Source of the DNA: Rhizobium sp. 9140
GTDB lineage: Bacteria; Pseudomonadota; Alphaproteobacteria; Rhizobiales; Rhizobiaceae
Length of the DNA: 64,000 nt
NCBI RefSeq assembly: GCF_900067135.1
Contig: NZ_FJUR01000001.1
Location: forward strand, 1,801,501 to 1,865,500
Direction of reading: 5' to 3'
Of the stretch, positions 9,680 through 20,085 are shown one piece after another. Numbering within the stretch: position 1 is the first letter of the stretch; each line of letters begins with the position of its first letter. The position numbers and the translations under genes are program-made. Under the pieces are notes generated by a model that saw nothing but the letters and a program-made list of their open reading frames with translations, searched no databases and was not told the DNA's origin.

Positions 9680-9832
9680 ATGTTCAAGCAGATCAAGAAG
9701 CTCACCGGCGCCCTGCGCCCCCTGTCGGCAGCCGAACGCGAACTGAGCTACCTCAACGGCTCGTCCGATCGCATCGACCTCGAATACCGCCAGCGCCAGA
9801 TCGACCGCGGCCTCTTCCGCAACGGCCTCTGA
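9680..9832 (+). CDS. DUF3563-family microprotein (50 aa)
   Basis: A 50-residue protein starting MFKQIKKL and carrying the family signature AAERELSYLNGSSDRIDLEY followed by RQRQIDRGLF. Small proteins of this pattern are widespread in Rhizobiales and Burkholderiales and are classed as DUF3563; no function is established. The N-terminus is basic, the rest amphipathic and charged, with no membrane segment. It is a separate unit downstream of rsh, with a possible hairpin covering its start and a weak hairpin (9864-9886) after its stop. The GC content matches its neighbours. Confidence 0.85.
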   Translation: MFKQIKKLTGALRPLSAAERELSYLNGSSDRIDLEYRQRQIDRGLFRNGL

Positions 9833-10322
9833 GCCAGGTTCATTCAAGCCGAATAAACATCCGAGCCTTGCGCTTCGTGCAAGGCTGACTTGCGCAAGCT
9901 CATTGGAGCTCGTTCCTACCAGAAGTCCTGAAATTTTCCCGGCAGGATGCGGCCATGATGGCGGCTCGACCGGGGAATGCTCAAGAGATGGCGGTTCATG
10001 ATGGACAAATATCGACGAGCGGTCGGATTGTCATGCGGTGTGTCCTTTCCGGGGCCTGCGTCCGCCGCGATCTTCGGATCATCCACGCATTGCCTGAGCG
10101 CGATACCCGTCATGGGTCGATAGCTGTCCACATCGAAAACAACCCGTCCGTTGCAGCCTGCCTCCCCACGCTACGGTCGAGAAAGATGTGCCGCTGCCGT
10201 GCTGCTGAAATGCTGCACCTGCGTCGAGATTGCCTCGCATTGCCCGGGTTTGCCCCGGTTTACCATTGTTTTGCCCGGGTTTGCCATTGTACGGCCACAC
10301 AGGCATCGTCTATCACAGCACT
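9833..10322. other. Intergenic region with direct repeats
   Basis: A 490-base gap. It holds the post-DUF3563 hairpin (AGCCTTGC / GCAAGGCT, 9864-9886) and a direct repeat TTGCCCGGGTTTGCC at 10240-10254 and 10271-10285, with CCATTGT-like sequence after each. Several long open frames cross it, but none shows coding character. Confidence 0.5.
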
Positions 10323-10886
10323 ATGGTATTCAAACGTCGTCAGCCCGCATCGTTTTCGGCCCGGCTCCGCGAGCTGGTCTGGCCGCGCAAGGGGTTTACC
10401 CGCGGCCTTCGTTATCTGGCCCTGCGCATCCTGCGCCTGTCGTCGTCGCCCCATTCCATCGCCATGGGCGTTGCAGCCGGGGCCGCATCCTCCGCAACGC
10501 CCTTCGTGGGTTTCCATATTCTCCTAGCACTTGCGGCCGCTTATCTTTTCTCCGGCAACCTGATCGCCGCCGGCATTGCGACGACGCTCGCCAACCCATT
10601 GACGATTCCGGTCATTCTCGCGAGCAGCTACGAGATCGGCACGGCGATCCTCGGCTCGGGCGCCCACGCGCCGCTGGATGGCGAGGATATGCTGCACATG
10701 CTGACGCATCTGCAACTCGCCGAGCTTTGGGGTCCTGTGCTGAAGCCCCTCTTGCTCGGCAGCCTGCCGCTGGCGGCCGGCAGCGCTGTTGTCTTCTATA
10801 TCGGCTCCTTCTATGCGGCCCGGCTGTTCCAGTCCCGACGCGTGTCGCGTCTCGCCGAAAAGCTCAAGGCGTCGCAAGCGGCGTAG
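10323..10886 (+). CDS. DUF2062 membrane protein
   Basis: A 187-residue protein of the DUF2062 family. The N-terminal 30 residues are basic. They are followed by [26 protein letters not shown] and a second hydrophobic stretch with the family-typical ANPLTIPVI signature near residue 98, then a C-terminal transmembrane helix near residues 140-165 and a basic tail. About three membrane segments are predicted. The molecular role is unknown. The ATG at 10323 is chosen because upstream codons are repeat-derived and non-conserved in character. It lies 31 bases before acpS and may be co-transcribed with it. Confidence 0.85.
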   Translation: MVFKRRQPASFSARLRELVWPRKGFTRGLRYLALRILRLSSSPHSIAMGVAAGAASSATPFVGFHILLALAAAYLFSGNLIAAGIATTLANPLTIPVILASSYEIGTAILGSGAHAPLDGEDMLHMLTHLQLAELWGPVLKPLLLGSLPLAAGSAVVFYIGSFYAARLFQSRRVSRLAEKLKASQAA

Positions 10887-10917
10887 TCCATCAACTCTTT
10901 GGATTCATCAGGTTTTC

Positions 10918-11337
10918 ATGATCATCGGCCTTGGAAGCGACCTCATCGACATCCGCCGCATCGACAATTCGCTCAACCGTTTCGGCGAGCGCTTCATCCA
11001 GCGCTGCTTTACCGAGGTGGAAATCGCGAAATCCGAAGGCCGAAAAAACCGGTCGGCGTCCTATGCCAAGCGTTTCGCGGCCAAAGAGGCCTGTTCCAAG
11101 GCTTTGGGAACCGGGATCGGGCAGGGTGTTTTGTGGAAGGACATGGGCGTCGTCAATCTGCCCGGCGGCAAGCCGACGATGGTGCTGACCGGCGGCGCCG
11201 CCCATCGCTTGGCGAGCATGCTTCCGCACGGCCACCGCGCCGTCGTGCACCTGACGATCACCGACGACGATCCTTTGGCGCAGGCCTTCGTCATAATAGA
11301 GGCGCTGCCCGTTGCTCCGGAAGACGTTAGCGGCTAG
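10918..11337 (+). CDS. acpS: Holo-[acyl-carrier-protein] synthase
   Basis: Transfers 4'-phosphopantetheine from CoA to apo-ACP, activating it for fatty acid synthesis. It has 139 residues. The N-terminal [15 protein letters not shown] carries the Mg-binding Asp, and [17 protein letters not shown] carries the conserved Glu and Lys; both are AcpS signatures. The start at 10918 begins the conserved sequence exactly; a longer in-frame extension lacks homology. It begins the acpS-lepB-rnc-era run typical of Rhizobiales. Confidence 0.97.
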   Translation: MIIGLGSDLIDIRRIDNSLNRFGERFIQRCFTEVEIAKSEGRKNRSASYAKRFAAKEACSKALGTGIGQGVLWKDMGVVNLPGGKPTMVLTGGAAHRLASMLPHGHRAVVHLTITDDDPLAQAFVIIEALPVAPEDVSG

Positions 11338-11499
11338 AGGAAGGCCACGTCGAGGTTGGCGGCGCCTGACGGTGCGCGCGTTCGCAAGGTCGCTTGAGCC
11401 CGATGGGCCAAGCTCGATGCGAGCGCCATGGACCCCTGCAGACCAACGGCATTCAAACGACAACAAGCGCCGGTCAGCGGCAAACAAGGATAGACGGGC

Positions 11500-12243
11500 G
11501 TGGCAGAACAAATCGCAAAGAAGGACAGCGGCCTCTGGGAGAATGTGAAGGTCATTATCCAGGCCTTGCTTCTGGCCCTGGTGATCCGCACCGTGCTCTT
11601 CCAGCCTTTCACGATTCCCTCCGGCTCGATGATGCCGACGCTGCTCGTGGGCGATTATATCTTCGTCAACAAGTTCGCCTATGGCTATTCGAAATACTCG
11701 CTGCCGCGCTCGCCCGACCTCTTCAGCGGCCGTATTTTCGGCAGTGACCCGAAGCGTGGCGATATCGCCGTCTTCCGCTTCCCGCCCAATCCCGAGATCG
11801 ACTATATCAAGCGCGTCATCGGCCTGCCGGGCGACCGCGTGCAGGTGCGCAACTCCATTCTCTATGTCAACGACAAGGAAGTCGCCCGCGCGCCGGACGG
11901 GGTCTTCCGGGCCGACGACCAGTACGACACCGGCGCCGACGTTCCGGTCTTCCGCGAGACGCTCGACAACGGCGTCAGCTTCGACACGCTGGACCAGTTT
12001 CCGGATTCGCGCGGCGACAACACCCGCGAGTTCGTGGTGCCGGAAGGTCATTACTTCATGATGGGCGACAACCGCGACAACTCGGCCGACAGCCGTTTCG
12101 ACGTCGGTTACGTGCCGGCGGAAAACCTCGTCGGTCGCGCCAGCCTCATCTTCTTCTCGCTCGGACACGACACCTCCTTCCTGGAGATCTGGAAGTGGCC
12201 GGCAAACCTGCGCTACGACCGACTGTTCAAGGTTCTGAAGTAA
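11500..12243 (+). CDS. lepB: Signal peptidase I
   Basis: An inner-membrane serine/lysine protease that removes Sec and Tat signal peptides. It has 247 residues with a GTG start after an AAGGA site. One N-terminal transmembrane helix (residues about 16-36) is followed by the catalytic Ser43 in PSGSMMPTL and the general base Lys104 in YIKRVIGLPGDRV; the later GDNRDNSADSR box is also present. Its TAA overlaps the rnc ATG (TAATG). It would process several exported EPS-locus enzymes encoded nearby. Confidence 0.97.
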   Translation: MAEQIAKKDSGLWENVKVIIQALLLALVIRTVLFQPFTIPSGSMMPTLLVGDYIFVNKFAYGYSKYSLPRSPDLFSGRIFGSDPKRGDIAVFRFPPNPEIDYIKRVIGLPGDRVQVRNSILYVNDKEVARAPDGVFRADDQYDTGADVPVFRETLDNGVSFDTLDQFPDSRGDNTREFVVPEGHYFMMGDNRDNSADSRFDVGYVPAENLVGRASLIFFSLGHDTSFLEIWKWPANLRYDRLFKVLK

Positions 12244-12953
12244 TGAAGCCGCGCGATCTGGGGCCGCAGGAGCGCGAGCGCCTGGAAGAAACGCTCGGCT
12301 ATGTCTTCACCGACAAGGTCAGGCTCGACCGTGCTTTGACCCATTCGAGCGCCCGCAATTCCGGCGGGTCCGATTATGAGCGGCTGGAGTTTCTTGGCGA
12401 TCGCGTGCTCGGTCTCTGCGTTGCGGAGTTGCTGTTCCAGACGTTTAAGACAGCAAACGAAGGCGAATTGTCGGTGCGGCTGAACCAGCTGGTCAGCGCG
12501 GAAAGCTGCGCCGCCATCTCCGACGACATCGAGCTTCATCGCTTCATCCGCGCCGGCGCCGACGTCAAGAAGCTTTCCGGCAAGCATGTGTTGAACATCC
12601 GCGCCGACGTGGTGGAAGCGCTGATCGCCGCCATCTATCTCGATGGCGGGCTGGAGGCCGCGCGCGGCTTCGTGCTCAAGCACTGGAAGGCCCGCGCGAC
12701 ACGCGCCGACGGTGCCCGCAGGGATGCCAAGACCGAATTGCAGGAATGGTCGCATGCGAAGTTCGGCGTCGCCCCGCAATATCGCGTGGACGACCGCTCC
12801 GGTCCCGACCACGATCCGCGCTTCACGGTGACGGTCATCATTCCCGGCGTTGCGCCCGAGACGGGCGTGGACCGTTCCAAGCGGGCCGCTGAGCAGACTG
12901 CCGCGACCCGCATTCTGGAGCGGGAAGGGGTCTGGGCCGCTTCCGGACCCTGA
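12243..12953 (+). CDS. rnc: Ribonuclease III
   Basis: A double-strand-specific endoribonuclease for rRNA and mRNA processing. It has 236 residues. The signature ERLEFLGDRVLGL with its catalytic acidic residues lies near residues 46-58, the second metal site DVVEALIAAIYLDGG near residue 122, and a C-terminal dsRBD covers residues about 160-230. The ATG overlaps the lepB stop by one base, so the lepB-rnc pair is coupled; this order is conserved in many proteobacteria. Confidence 0.97.
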   Translation: MKPRDLGPQERERLEETLGYVFTDKVRLDRALTHSSARNSGGSDYERLEFLGDRVLGLCVAELLFQTFKTANEGELSVRLNQLVSAESCAAISDDIELHRFIRAGADVKKLSGKHVLNIRADVVEALIAAIYLDGGLEAARGFVLKHWKARATRADGARRDAKTELQEWSHAKFGVAPQYRVDDRSGPDHDPRFTVTVIIPGVAPETGVDRSKRAAEQTAATRILEREGVWAASGP

Positions 12954-13067
12954 TCATGGGCGCCTGATCCGGCGCGCAACGAACCTGTTTCAAACCTCTG
13001 GTCGCGGAAGCGATTGCGGTTCATACTCACGCCGGCAGACACGCCGGCCCTCAACGAATTGACGGAT

Positions 13068-14051
13068 ATGATGACCGAAGATCACACGGATCCTGCCGAG
13101 ACCGGACAGGACGCAGCAGTCGAAACCGAAGGCGCAACGGATGTCGCCGAGAATGTCGGGCCGACACATTCCGGCTTCGTCGCCATGATCGGTGCGACGA
13201 ATGCGGGCAAGTCGACGCTCGTCAACCGGCTGGTGGGCGCCAAGGTGTCGATCGTCAGCCACAAGGTGCAGACGACGCGCGCGATCGTGCGCGGCATCGC
13301 CATTCACGAGCGCGCGCAGATCGTGTTCATGGATACGCCCGGCATCTTCAAGCCGCGCCGCCGGCTCGACCGGGCCATGGTGACCACCGCCTGGGGCGGG
13401 GCGAAGGACGCCGATTTCATCATGCTGCTGGTCGACAGCGAGCGCGGGCTCAAGGGCGATGCGCAGATGATTCTGGAGGGTCTGAAGGAAGTTCACCAGC
13501 CGAAGATCCTCGTGCTCAACAAGATCGATCAGGTCTCCCGCGACGTGCTGCTTCAGCTGGCGTCCGCCGCCAACGAGGTGGTTCCTTTCGAGCGCACCTT
13601 CATGATTTCTGCGCTGACCGGCTCCGGCTGCGAGGATGTCATGGACTATCTGGCGGCAGCGCTGCCGGAGGGTCCCTGGTACTACCCGGAAGACCAGATC
13701 TCCGATCTGCCCATGCGCCAGCTGGCGGCCGAGATCACCCGCGAAAAGCTGTTCCTGCGTCTCCATCAGGAACTTCCCTATTCCTCGCATGTGGAAACCG
13801 AGGGCTGGGAGGAAAAGAAGGACGGCTCGGTGCGGATCGAGCAGGTCATCTATGTCGAGCGCGACAGCCAGAAGAAGATCGCGCTCGGCAAGAATGGCGA
13901 CGCGATCAAGGCGATCTCCATGGCGGCGCGCAAGGAAATCTCCGAAATCCTGGAGCAGCCGGTCCACCTTTTCCTCTTCGTCAAGGTACGCGAAAACTGG
14001 GGCGACGACCCCGAGCGCTTCCGCGAGATGGGGCTGGAATTCCCCCGCTGA
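13068..14051 (+). CDS. era: GTPase Era
   Basis: An essential GTPase that binds 16S rRNA during 30S maturation. From the ATG at 13068 it has 327 residues. GTPase motifs are G1 GATNAGKST, G2 around SHKVQTTR, G3 DTPGIF and G4 NKID, followed by a C-terminal KH domain (about 225-315). A second ATG follows immediately and a TTG 54 bases upstream has a GGAAG site, so the exact start is unsettled; the first 30 residues are acidic and variable in the family. In many bacteria recO follows era directly, but here recO lies about 37 kb downstream. Confidence 0.95.
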   Translation: MMTEDHTDPAETGQDAAVETEGATDVAENVGPTHSGFVAMIGATNAGKSTLVNRLVGAKVSIVSHKVQTTRAIVRGIAIHERAQIVFMDTPGIFKPRRRLDRAMVTTAWGGAKDADFIMLLVDSERGLKGDAQMILEGLKEVHQPKILVLNKIDQVSRDVLLQLASAANEVVPFERTFMISALTGSGCEDVMDYLAAALPEGPWYYPEDQISDLPMRQLAAEITREKLFLRLHQELPYSSHVETEGWEEKKDGSVRIEQVIYVERDSQKKIALGKNGDAIKAISMAARKEISEILEQPVHLFLFVKVRENWGDDPERFREMGLEFPR

Positions 14052-14169
14052 TGTAAAATGGCGGAGCGATCAGGCGATTCGGTGAACGCTCCGTCCAGTC
14101 CTGCCCGGCTTGTCCGGCCGCGTGCGCCGTGGCACCTCATGATGCAGATCAGGTGCAAGGAGACGGCCG

Positions 14170-15171
14170 ATGCCGCAGCTCGTGAATGGGGTTTGGGAAA
14201 AAGGCGATGTCGCCGCCGGCGAAATGAAGGCCGGCGCCTTCCACCGCGAACCGACCAGTTTTCGCAACTGGATCACGCCGGACGGCAGCCCGGGACCGGA
14301 GGGTCAGCCGGCCTTGAAGGCCGAGGCCGGGCGTTTCCAGCTGTTCGTCGCCTATATCTGCCCGTGGGCCTCCCGCACGCTGATGATGCGCAGCATCAAG
14401 GGCCTGACCGACATCATACCCGTCGCCATTTCGGAGCCCGAACTCGGCGAAAACGGCTGGACCTACGATCCGCCTGCCGATGCCGGGCCGCGCGTCGGTC
14501 TGATCCGCTACCAGCACGAACTCTACACGGCGTCCGATCCGCATTATACCGGCAAGGTCTCCGTGCCCGTGCTCTGGGACATCCGCGAAGGCCGGATCGT
14601 CAACAACGAGTCGGCAGACATCCTGCGCATCCTCAACGGCGGCTTCGATGAGTTGACCGGGAACCGTGGCGATCTCTATCCCGAACCCCTTCGCCCCGAC
14701 ATCGATCGATGGAACGCGTTGATCTATGACACGCTGAACAACGGCGTCTATCGCGCCGGCTTCGCCCGCACGCAGGCCGCCTATGAGGAGGCTGTCACAG
14801 GCGTCTTCGCGACCCTCGATACGCTTGAGGAGCATCTGTCGCAAAACCGCTATGTCGCCGGCCGCCACCTGACGGAAGCCGATATCCGCCTGTTCGTGAC
14901 GCTGGTGCGCTTCGATGCCGCCTATCACGGCGCCTTCAAGTGCAACCTGCGCCGCATCGCCGACTACCCGCATCTTCAGGCCTATCTCCGCGACATCTAT
15001 CAATGGCCCGGCATCGCGGAGACGGTTCGGATCGACCATATCAAGCGCGGCTATTACTCCATCGCCCACATCAACCCGACGGGCATCGTGCCGCTCGGCC
15101 CCGATCTTGATTTCACCGGCCCGCCAAGCCGGGAAGGGCTCGTGGGCGAGGGGATCGTCCAGCGCACCTGA
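14170..15171 (+). CDS. Glutathionyl-hydroquinone reductase (YqjG/ECM4, Xi-class GST)
   Basis: Reduces glutathionyl-hydroquinones to hydroquinones plus glutathione disulfide; cytosolic. It has 333 residues, the typical length. The N-terminal thioredoxin-like domain carries the catalytic Cys in YICPWASR, the Xi-class motif, at about residue 63. The C-terminal all-helical GST domain follows, with RFDAAYHGAFKCNLRRI and the late HINPTGIVPLGP segment characteristic of this class. The start is the ATG at 14170. It lies between era and tex and has no obvious link to either. Confidence 0.93.
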   Translation: MPQLVNGVWEKGDVAAGEMKAGAFHREPTSFRNWITPDGSPGPEGQPALKAEAGRFQLFVAYICPWASRTLMMRSIKGLTDIIPVAISEPELGENGWTYDPPADAGPRVGLIRYQHELYTASDPHYTGKVSVPVLWDIREGRIVNNESADILRILNGGFDELTGNRGDLYPEPLRPDIDRWNALIYDTLNNGVYRAGFARTQAAYEEAVTGVFATLDTLEEHLSQNRYVAGRHLTEADIRLFVTLVRFDAAYHGAFKCNLRRIADYPHLQAYLRDIYQWPGIAETVRIDHIKRGYYSIAHINPTGIVPLGPDLDFTGPPSREGLVGEGIVQRT

Positions 15172-15246
15172 CCGCGCTCTCGCGCTTGGCGTTCCCGCTT
15201 GATCTCTCTATGGTCCGCGCGATTCGGAAACAGGAGATCGCGCCTC

Positions 15247-17565
15247 ATGTCGCAGCCAGCACAGACGTCCCAGCGGACGGTTCCGCCGATTGCCCTCCTG
15301 ATCGCGCAGGAGATCAAGGCGACGCAGGCGCAGGTCGTCTCGGCCGTCGAGCTTCTGGATGGCGGGGCGACCGTGCCGTTCATCGCCCGCTACCGCAAGG
15401 AAGTCACGGGCGGGCTCGATGACACCCAGCTGCGCACGCTCGCCGAACGACTGGTCTATCTGCGAGAGCTGGAAGCCCGGCGAAATTCCATTGTCGAGTC
15501 GATCCGCGGTCAGGGTAAGCTCACCGACGACCTCGAACGCAAGATCGCCGGCGTGACGACAAAGGCGGAGCTTGAGGACATCTATCTTCCCTATAAGCCG
15601 AAGCGGCGCACGAAAGCCGAGATCGCCCGTGAAAAAGGCCTCGGGCCGCTTGCCGAAGCCATCCTCCTCGATCGCCGCATCGCGCCTGCCGACCGCGCCG
15701 CCTCGTTTCTTTCCGCCGATGTGCCGGACGTGAAGGCGGCGCTCGAAGGTGCGCGCGACATCGTCGCCGAAGGCATTGTGGAGAATGCCGACCTGCTCGG
15801 CCGGCTGCGCGGCCATATGCGCGCCGGCGCGTTTCTTCGCGCGAAGGTCGTCGCCGGCAAGGAAGCGGCCGGTGCCAAGTTCTCCGATTATTTCGACCAT
15901 TCCGAACGCTGGGCGACCGCGCCCGGCCACCGGGCGCTGGCCATGCTGCGCGGCTGGAACGAGGAAATCCTCTCCGTCGATATCGTCGTGGACGAGGCCG
16001 ATCCGTCGCCCGTCAAACCGGTCGAAAGCATCATCGCCGCCGCCTGCCAGATCGGCAGCCTGCCCGGCGACCAGTGGCTGATGGATGTCATTCGCTGGAC
16101 ATGGCGCGTCAAGCTCTCCACGTCGCTGTCGCTCGACCTGATGCGCGAACTGCGCGAACGGGCCGAGGAGGAGGCGATCCACGTTTTTGCGCGGAACCTC
16201 AAGGACCTGCTGCTGGCGGCGCCCGCGGGCTCCCGCGCCACGATGGGTCTCGATCCGGGCATTCGCACCGGCGTGAAGGTGGCCATCGTGGATGGAACCG
16301 GCAAGTTGCTGGAAACCACAACGGTCTATCCCTTTCCGCCGAAGAACGACGTGCGCGGCGCGCAGGCCGAAATCGCAAGGCTCGTCGCCCGCCATAAGGT
16401 GGAGCTGATCTCCATCGGCAACGGCACCGGCAGCCGCGAGACCGAGCGGCTGGTTGCGGATATGCTCGCGACCTTGCCGGGCCAGAAGCCCACAAAGGTC
16501 ATCGTGTCCGAAGCCGGAGCCTCGATCTATTCGGCCTCGCAGGCCGCAGCCGACGAATTTCCGACGCTCGACGTCTCGCTGCGCGGCGCGGTCTCCATTG
16601 CCCGCAGGCTGCAGGACCCGCTGGCCGAACTCGTGAAGATCGAGCCGAAATCCATCGGTGTCGGGCAATACCAGCATGATGTCGATCAGGGACGCCTGAG
16701 CCGATCGCTGGATGCCGTGGTGGAAGATGCGGTGAATGCCGTCGGCGTCGATCTGAACACGGCATCCGCGCCGCTTCTGTCGCGCGTGTCCGGCCTCAGC
16801 CGCGCGACGGCGGAAGCGATCGTCGCACATCGCGATGCGATCGGTCCGTTCAAGACGCGCACGGAACTGAAGACGGTGCCGCGCCTCGGCGCGCGCACCT
16901 TCGAACAATGCGCCGGCTTCCTGCGCATTCCCGGCGGCAAGGAGCCGCTCGATGCCTCCTCGGTCCACCCGGAAGCCTATGGCGTCGCCAAGAAGATCAT
17001 TTCCGCCTGCGGCCGCGATGTCCGCACCGTGATGGGCGATTCTCAGCTCCTGAAGTCGCTCGACCCGAAGGTCTTCGTGGATGACCGCTTCGGCCTCCCG
17101 ACCATTCGCGACATCCTGTCGGAACTCGAAAAGCCCGGCCGCGACCCGCGCCCGAGTTTCAAGACCGCGACCTTTGCCGACGGGATCGACGACATCAAGG
17201 ACCTGAAGCCCGGCATGCTGCTGGAGGGAACAGTGACCAATGTCGCGGCCTTCGGCGCCTTCGTGGATATCGGCGTCCATCAGGACGGGCTCGTGCACGT
17301 GTCGCAGCTGGCCGACCGGTTCGTAAAGGATCCGCATGAGGTGGTGAAGGCTGGCGATGTGGTGAAGGTGCGCGTGACGGAAGTGGATGTTCCGCGCAAG
17401 CGCATCGGTCTCACCATGCGCAAGGATGGCGGCGAGGCGGGCGGGAGGCCTGCATCTCCGGCCGAGCCCCGGCGCGATCATCGGCCGATCAAGCAGGAGA
17501 AACCGGCGCCGGCGGCCACCGGTGCGCTGGGCGAAGCGCTGTTGCGGGCGGCAAAGCGAACGTAA
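15247..17565 (+). CDS. tex: Tex-family S1 RNA-binding protein
   Basis: A large cytoplasmic nucleic-acid-binding protein (772 residues) linked in other bacteria to transcription and RNA quality control. Domains in order are the Tex N-terminal helical region ([15 protein letters not shown], then [21 protein letters not shown]), a YqgF-like RNase H fold ([18 protein letters not shown] around residue 335), helix-hairpin-helix units (about 490-560) and a C-terminal S1 domain ([21 protein letters not shown], about 660-725). The last 45 residues are low-complexity. The ATG at 15247 starts the conserved sequence. The family is very well conserved. Confidence 0.96.
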   Translation: MSQPAQTSQRTVPPIALLIAQEIKATQAQVVSAVELLDGGATVPFIARYRKEVTGGLDDTQLRTLAERLVYLRELEARRNSIVESIRGQGKLTDDLERKIAGVTTKAELEDIYLPYKPKRRTKAEIAREKGLGPLAEAILLDRRIAPADRAASFLSADVPDVKAALEGARDIVAEGIVENADLLGRLRGHMRAGAFLRAKVVAGKEAAGAKFSDYFDHSERWATAPGHRALAMLRGWNEEILSVDIVVDEADPSPVKPVESIIAAACQIGSLPGDQWLMDVIRWTWRVKLSTSLSLDLMRELRERAEEEAIHVFARNLKDLLLAAPAGSRATMGLDPGIRTGVKVAIVDGTGKLLETTTVYPFPPKNDVRGAQAEIARLVARHKVELISIGNGTGSRETERLVADMLATLPGQKPTKVIVSEAGASIYSASQAAADEFPTLDVSLRGAVSIARRLQDPLAELVKIEPKSIGVGQYQHDVDQGRLSRSLDAVVEDAVNAVGVDLNTASAPLLSRVSGLSRATAEAIVAHRDAIGPFKTRTELKTVPRLGARTFEQCAGFLRIPGGKEPLDASSVHPEAYGVAKKIISACGRDVRTVMGDSQLLKSLDPKVFVDDRFGLPTIRDILSELEKPGRDPRPSFKTATFADGIDDIKDLKPGMLLEGTVTNVAAFGAFVDIGVHQDGLVHVSQLADRFVKDPHEVVKAGDVVKVRVTEVDVPRKRIGLTMRKDGGEAGGRPASPAEPRRDHRPIKQEKPAPAATGALGEALLRAAKRT

Positions 17566-17631
17566 GGCGCGACACTTGTCATTTTCCGGCAGGCGTTTCA
17601 TACCTGATGCAGGAACCGATGTGAGGAACAC

Positions 17632-18627
17632 ATGGCAGTATTGGTGACGGGCGGTGGCGGCTATATCGGCAGCCATATGGTATGGGCGCTTCTGGAAGCG
17701 GGGGAAGAGGTCGTCGTCATCGACCGGCTTTCCACCGGCTTCCGCTGGGCGATCGCGCCGGAAGCGCGGATGTACGAGGGCGACATCGCGGATGCGGCGC
17801 TGCTGTCGCGGATCTTCTCGGAAAATGCCATCGATGCCGTCATTCACTTCGCCGGATCGATCGTCGTACCCGACAGCGTCAGCGATCCGCTCGGCTATTA
17901 CGAGAACAACACGGTTAAATCGCGCGCGCTTATCGCCAGCGTCGTCGAGGCTGGCATCCCGCATTTCGTGTTCTCCTCCACCGCTGCCGTCTACGGTACG
18001 CCGGAGGTGCTGGAACCCGTGTCGGAAACCGTGCAACTGCGCCCGGAATCGCCCTACGGCTCCTCGAAGCTGATGACCGAAATCATGTTGCGCGACGCTG
18101 CCGCCGCGCACGACCTGACCTATACGGTGCTGCGCTACTTCAACGTGGCGGGTGCGGACCCGAAGGGACGCTCCGGCCAGTCGTCGAAGACATCGACACA
18201 CCTCATCAAGATCGCCTGCGCCGTGGCGCTCGGCAAGCGCCCCTCGATGAGCGTTTTCGGTACGGATTACCCGACGCCGGATGGCACCTGCGTGCGCGAC
18301 TACATCCATGTGTGGGACCTGGTGCAGGCGCATCTGAAGGCTTTGCAGCGCATGCGCGCCGGGGGAGGCTCCCTGGTTGCCAATTGCGGCTACGGCCACG
18401 GTTTCTCGGTGCTCGAGGTTCTCGATACGGTCAAGCGCGTCAACGGCTCGGATCTTGCCGTCGCGTTTGCCCCCCGCCGCGCCGGCGACCCGGCCATGAT
18501 CGTTGCGAACCCGGCTCTCGCCATGAAGGAACTCGGTTGGGTGCCGGAATATGACGATCTCGACACGATCGTCCGCCACGCCCTGGAATGGGAAGACCGC
18601 CTCTCGCGGCGGAACGCCACCGACTGA
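17632..18627 (+). CDS. galE: UDP-glucose 4-epimerase
   Basis: Interconverts UDP-glucose and UDP-galactose with bound NAD; cytoplasmic. It has 331 residues. The extended SDR Rossmann motif TGGGGYIGSH is at the N-terminus, the catalytic Ser/Tyr/Lys set is FSSTAAVYG and SPYGSSK, and the substrate loop GADPKGRSGQ is seen near residue 180. It resembles rhizobial ExoB. It opens the EPS locus, and ugd follows after 190 bases. In other rhizobia, loss of the equivalent enzyme affects EPS and LPS. Confidence 0.94.
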   Translation: MAVLVTGGGGYIGSHMVWALLEAGEEVVVIDRLSTGFRWAIAPEARMYEGDIADAALLSRIFSENAIDAVIHFAGSIVVPDSVSDPLGYYENNTVKSRALIASVVEAGIPHFVFSSTAAVYGTPEVLEPVSETVQLRPESPYGSSKLMTEIMLRDAAAAHDLTYTVLRYFNVAGADPKGRSGQSSKTSTHLIKIACAVALGKRPSMSVFGTDYPTPDGTCVRDYIHVWDLVQAHLKALQRMRAGGGSLVANCGYGHGFSVLEVLDTVKRVNGSDLAVAFAPRRAGDPAMIVANPALAMKELGWVPEYDDLDTIVRHALEWEDRLSRRNATD

Positions 18628-18823
18628 TGCCACCGGCCGGATCGTGAGATTGCCTGCCTCCGCATGGGTATCTGCAGCACGTTTCCGTGCGGAAAGATGT
18701 CCAGTCGTGTTTGCAACATACAGGTCGTTACGAGGTTGGTTGTCACGGAACATGTTTGAAGTGTTCATCACCCGGCATATTAGGATATGGCGTTGAAGGG
18801 TCGTCTTTTTTGGAAAGTGAGTG

Positions 18824-19990
18824 ATGATGAAAGTTGCAGTTGCCGGTCTCGGCTATGTCGGCATCTCGAACGCGATGCTGCTGGCACAGCATAACGAGGT
18901 GGTTGCCTACGATACCAATATCGACAAGGTGAACTTGCTAAATGCAGGAAAGTCGCCGATCGTCGATCCCGAGGTCTCGGAATATCTCGGCCGCTCCCTG
19001 AATTTCCGCGCAACCGGCGACGCGGCCGTTGCCTATGCCGGAGCCGACTATGTCATCATAGCCACGCCGACGAACTACGACACCGTGACCAACCACTTCG
19101 ATACGCGATCCGTCGAAGCGGCGATCGCAGACGTGTTCGCGGTCAATCCGACGGCTGTCATCGTCATCAAGTCCACGATCCCGGTCGGCTACACGCAGCG
19201 CCTGCGCGCGAGCCTCGGACGTGACAACATCATCTTTTCCCCGGAGTTTCTGCGCGAGGGCAAGGCGCTCTACGACAACCTTCACCCGTCGCGCATCGTG
19301 GTCGGTGAGCAGTCGGAGCGGGCGCAGACCTTCGCCGACATGCTGCTGGGCGGCGCCATCAAGAAGGATGTGCAGATCCTCCTGACGGATTCGAGCGAGG
19401 CCGAGGCCATCAAGCTCTTCTCCAATACCTATCTTGCCATGCGCGTCGCCTATTTCAACGAACTCGACACTTATGCGGAGCTTCATGGCCTGAACGCGCG
19501 CCAGATCATCAACGGCGTCGGCCTCGACCCGCGGATCGGCACGCACTACAACAACCCGTCCTTCGGCTATGGCGGCTATTGCCTGCCCAAGGATACCAAG
19601 CAGTTGCTGGCGAACTACAGCAAGGTGCCCCAGGCCCTGATCAGCGCCATCGTCACCGCCAACACGACGCGCAAGGACTTCGTCGCGGAGAGCATTCTGC
19701 GCCGCAACCCGAAGCGGGTGGGCATTTATCGCCTGGTCATGAAGGCGGGCTCGGACAACTTCCGCGATTCGTCCATTCAGGGCATCATGAAGCGGCTGAA
19801 GGCGAAGGGCATCGAGGTCGTGGTCTTCGAGCCGGCGCTGCCGGGCGAGGATTTCTTCAAGTCGCCCCTGATCCGTGATCTCGAGGTCTTCAAGCAGACC
19901 TGTGACGTCATCGTCGCCAATCGCTACACGCCGGAACTGAAGGACGTGGCGGCAAAGGTCTACACGCGGGATCTGTTCGGCTCGGACTGA
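18824..19990 (+). CDS. ugd: UDP-glucose 6-dehydrogenase
   Basis: Oxidises UDP-glucose to UDP-glucuronate using two NAD+. From 18824 it has 388 residues, the short Ugd form. The N-terminal NAD-binding motif is [10 protein letters not shown], the catalytic Cys lies in [14 protein letters not shown] near residue 255, and a C-terminal UDP-binding domain follows. GTG (18821) and two ATGs (18824, 18827) are adjacent; GGAAAG upstream favours an ATG. A possible terminator follows. Together with the UDP-glucuronate epimerase at 26.4-27.4 kb it implies uronic acids in the EPS. Confidence 0.95.
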   Translation: MMKVAVAGLGYVGISNAMLLAQHNEVVAYDTNIDKVNLLNAGKSPIVDPEVSEYLGRSLNFRATGDAAVAYAGADYVIIATPTNYDTVTNHFDTRSVEAAIADVFAVNPTAVIVIKSTIPVGYTQRLRASLGRDNIIFSPEFLREGKALYDNLHPSRIVVGEQSERAQTFADMLLGGAIKKDVQILLTDSSEAEAIKLFSNTYLAMRVAYFNELDTYAELHGLNARQIINGVGLDPRIGTHYNNPSFGYGGYCLPKDTKQLLANYSKVPQALISAIVTANTTRKDFVAESILRRNPKRVGIYRLVMKAGSDNFRDSSIQGIMKRLKAKGIEVVVFEPALPGEDFFKSPLIRDLEVFKQTCDVIVANRYTPELKDVAAKVYTRDLFGSD

Positions 19991-20026
19991 GCCGGGTCAG
20001 GTCCGCTGCGGTGTACATGTGAGATA

Positions 20027-20060
20027 AAAGGGCGCATGTCGGGAACGGCGTGCGCTCTTT
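20027..20060 (+). terminator. Possible terminator after ugd
   Basis: Arms AAAGGGCGCA and TGCGCTCTTT pair over 10 bp with one wobble, around a 14-base loop, 36 bases after the ugd stop. The T tract is short. Confidence 0.5.
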
Positions 20061-20085
20061 GCATTTGCCGCATGAGGATCATCCA

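Noticed and set aside
9955..10527. Open frames crossing the gap before the DUF2062 gene
   Set aside because: Low-complexity, Arg/Cys-rich translations and no ribosome-binding sites; the region is repeat-bearing intergenic DNA.
15208..18771. A 1187-codon open frame on the minus strand
   Set aside because: It runs antisense to tex and galE, is Arg/Asp/His-rich and has no domains. It is a by-product of GC-rich third positions.
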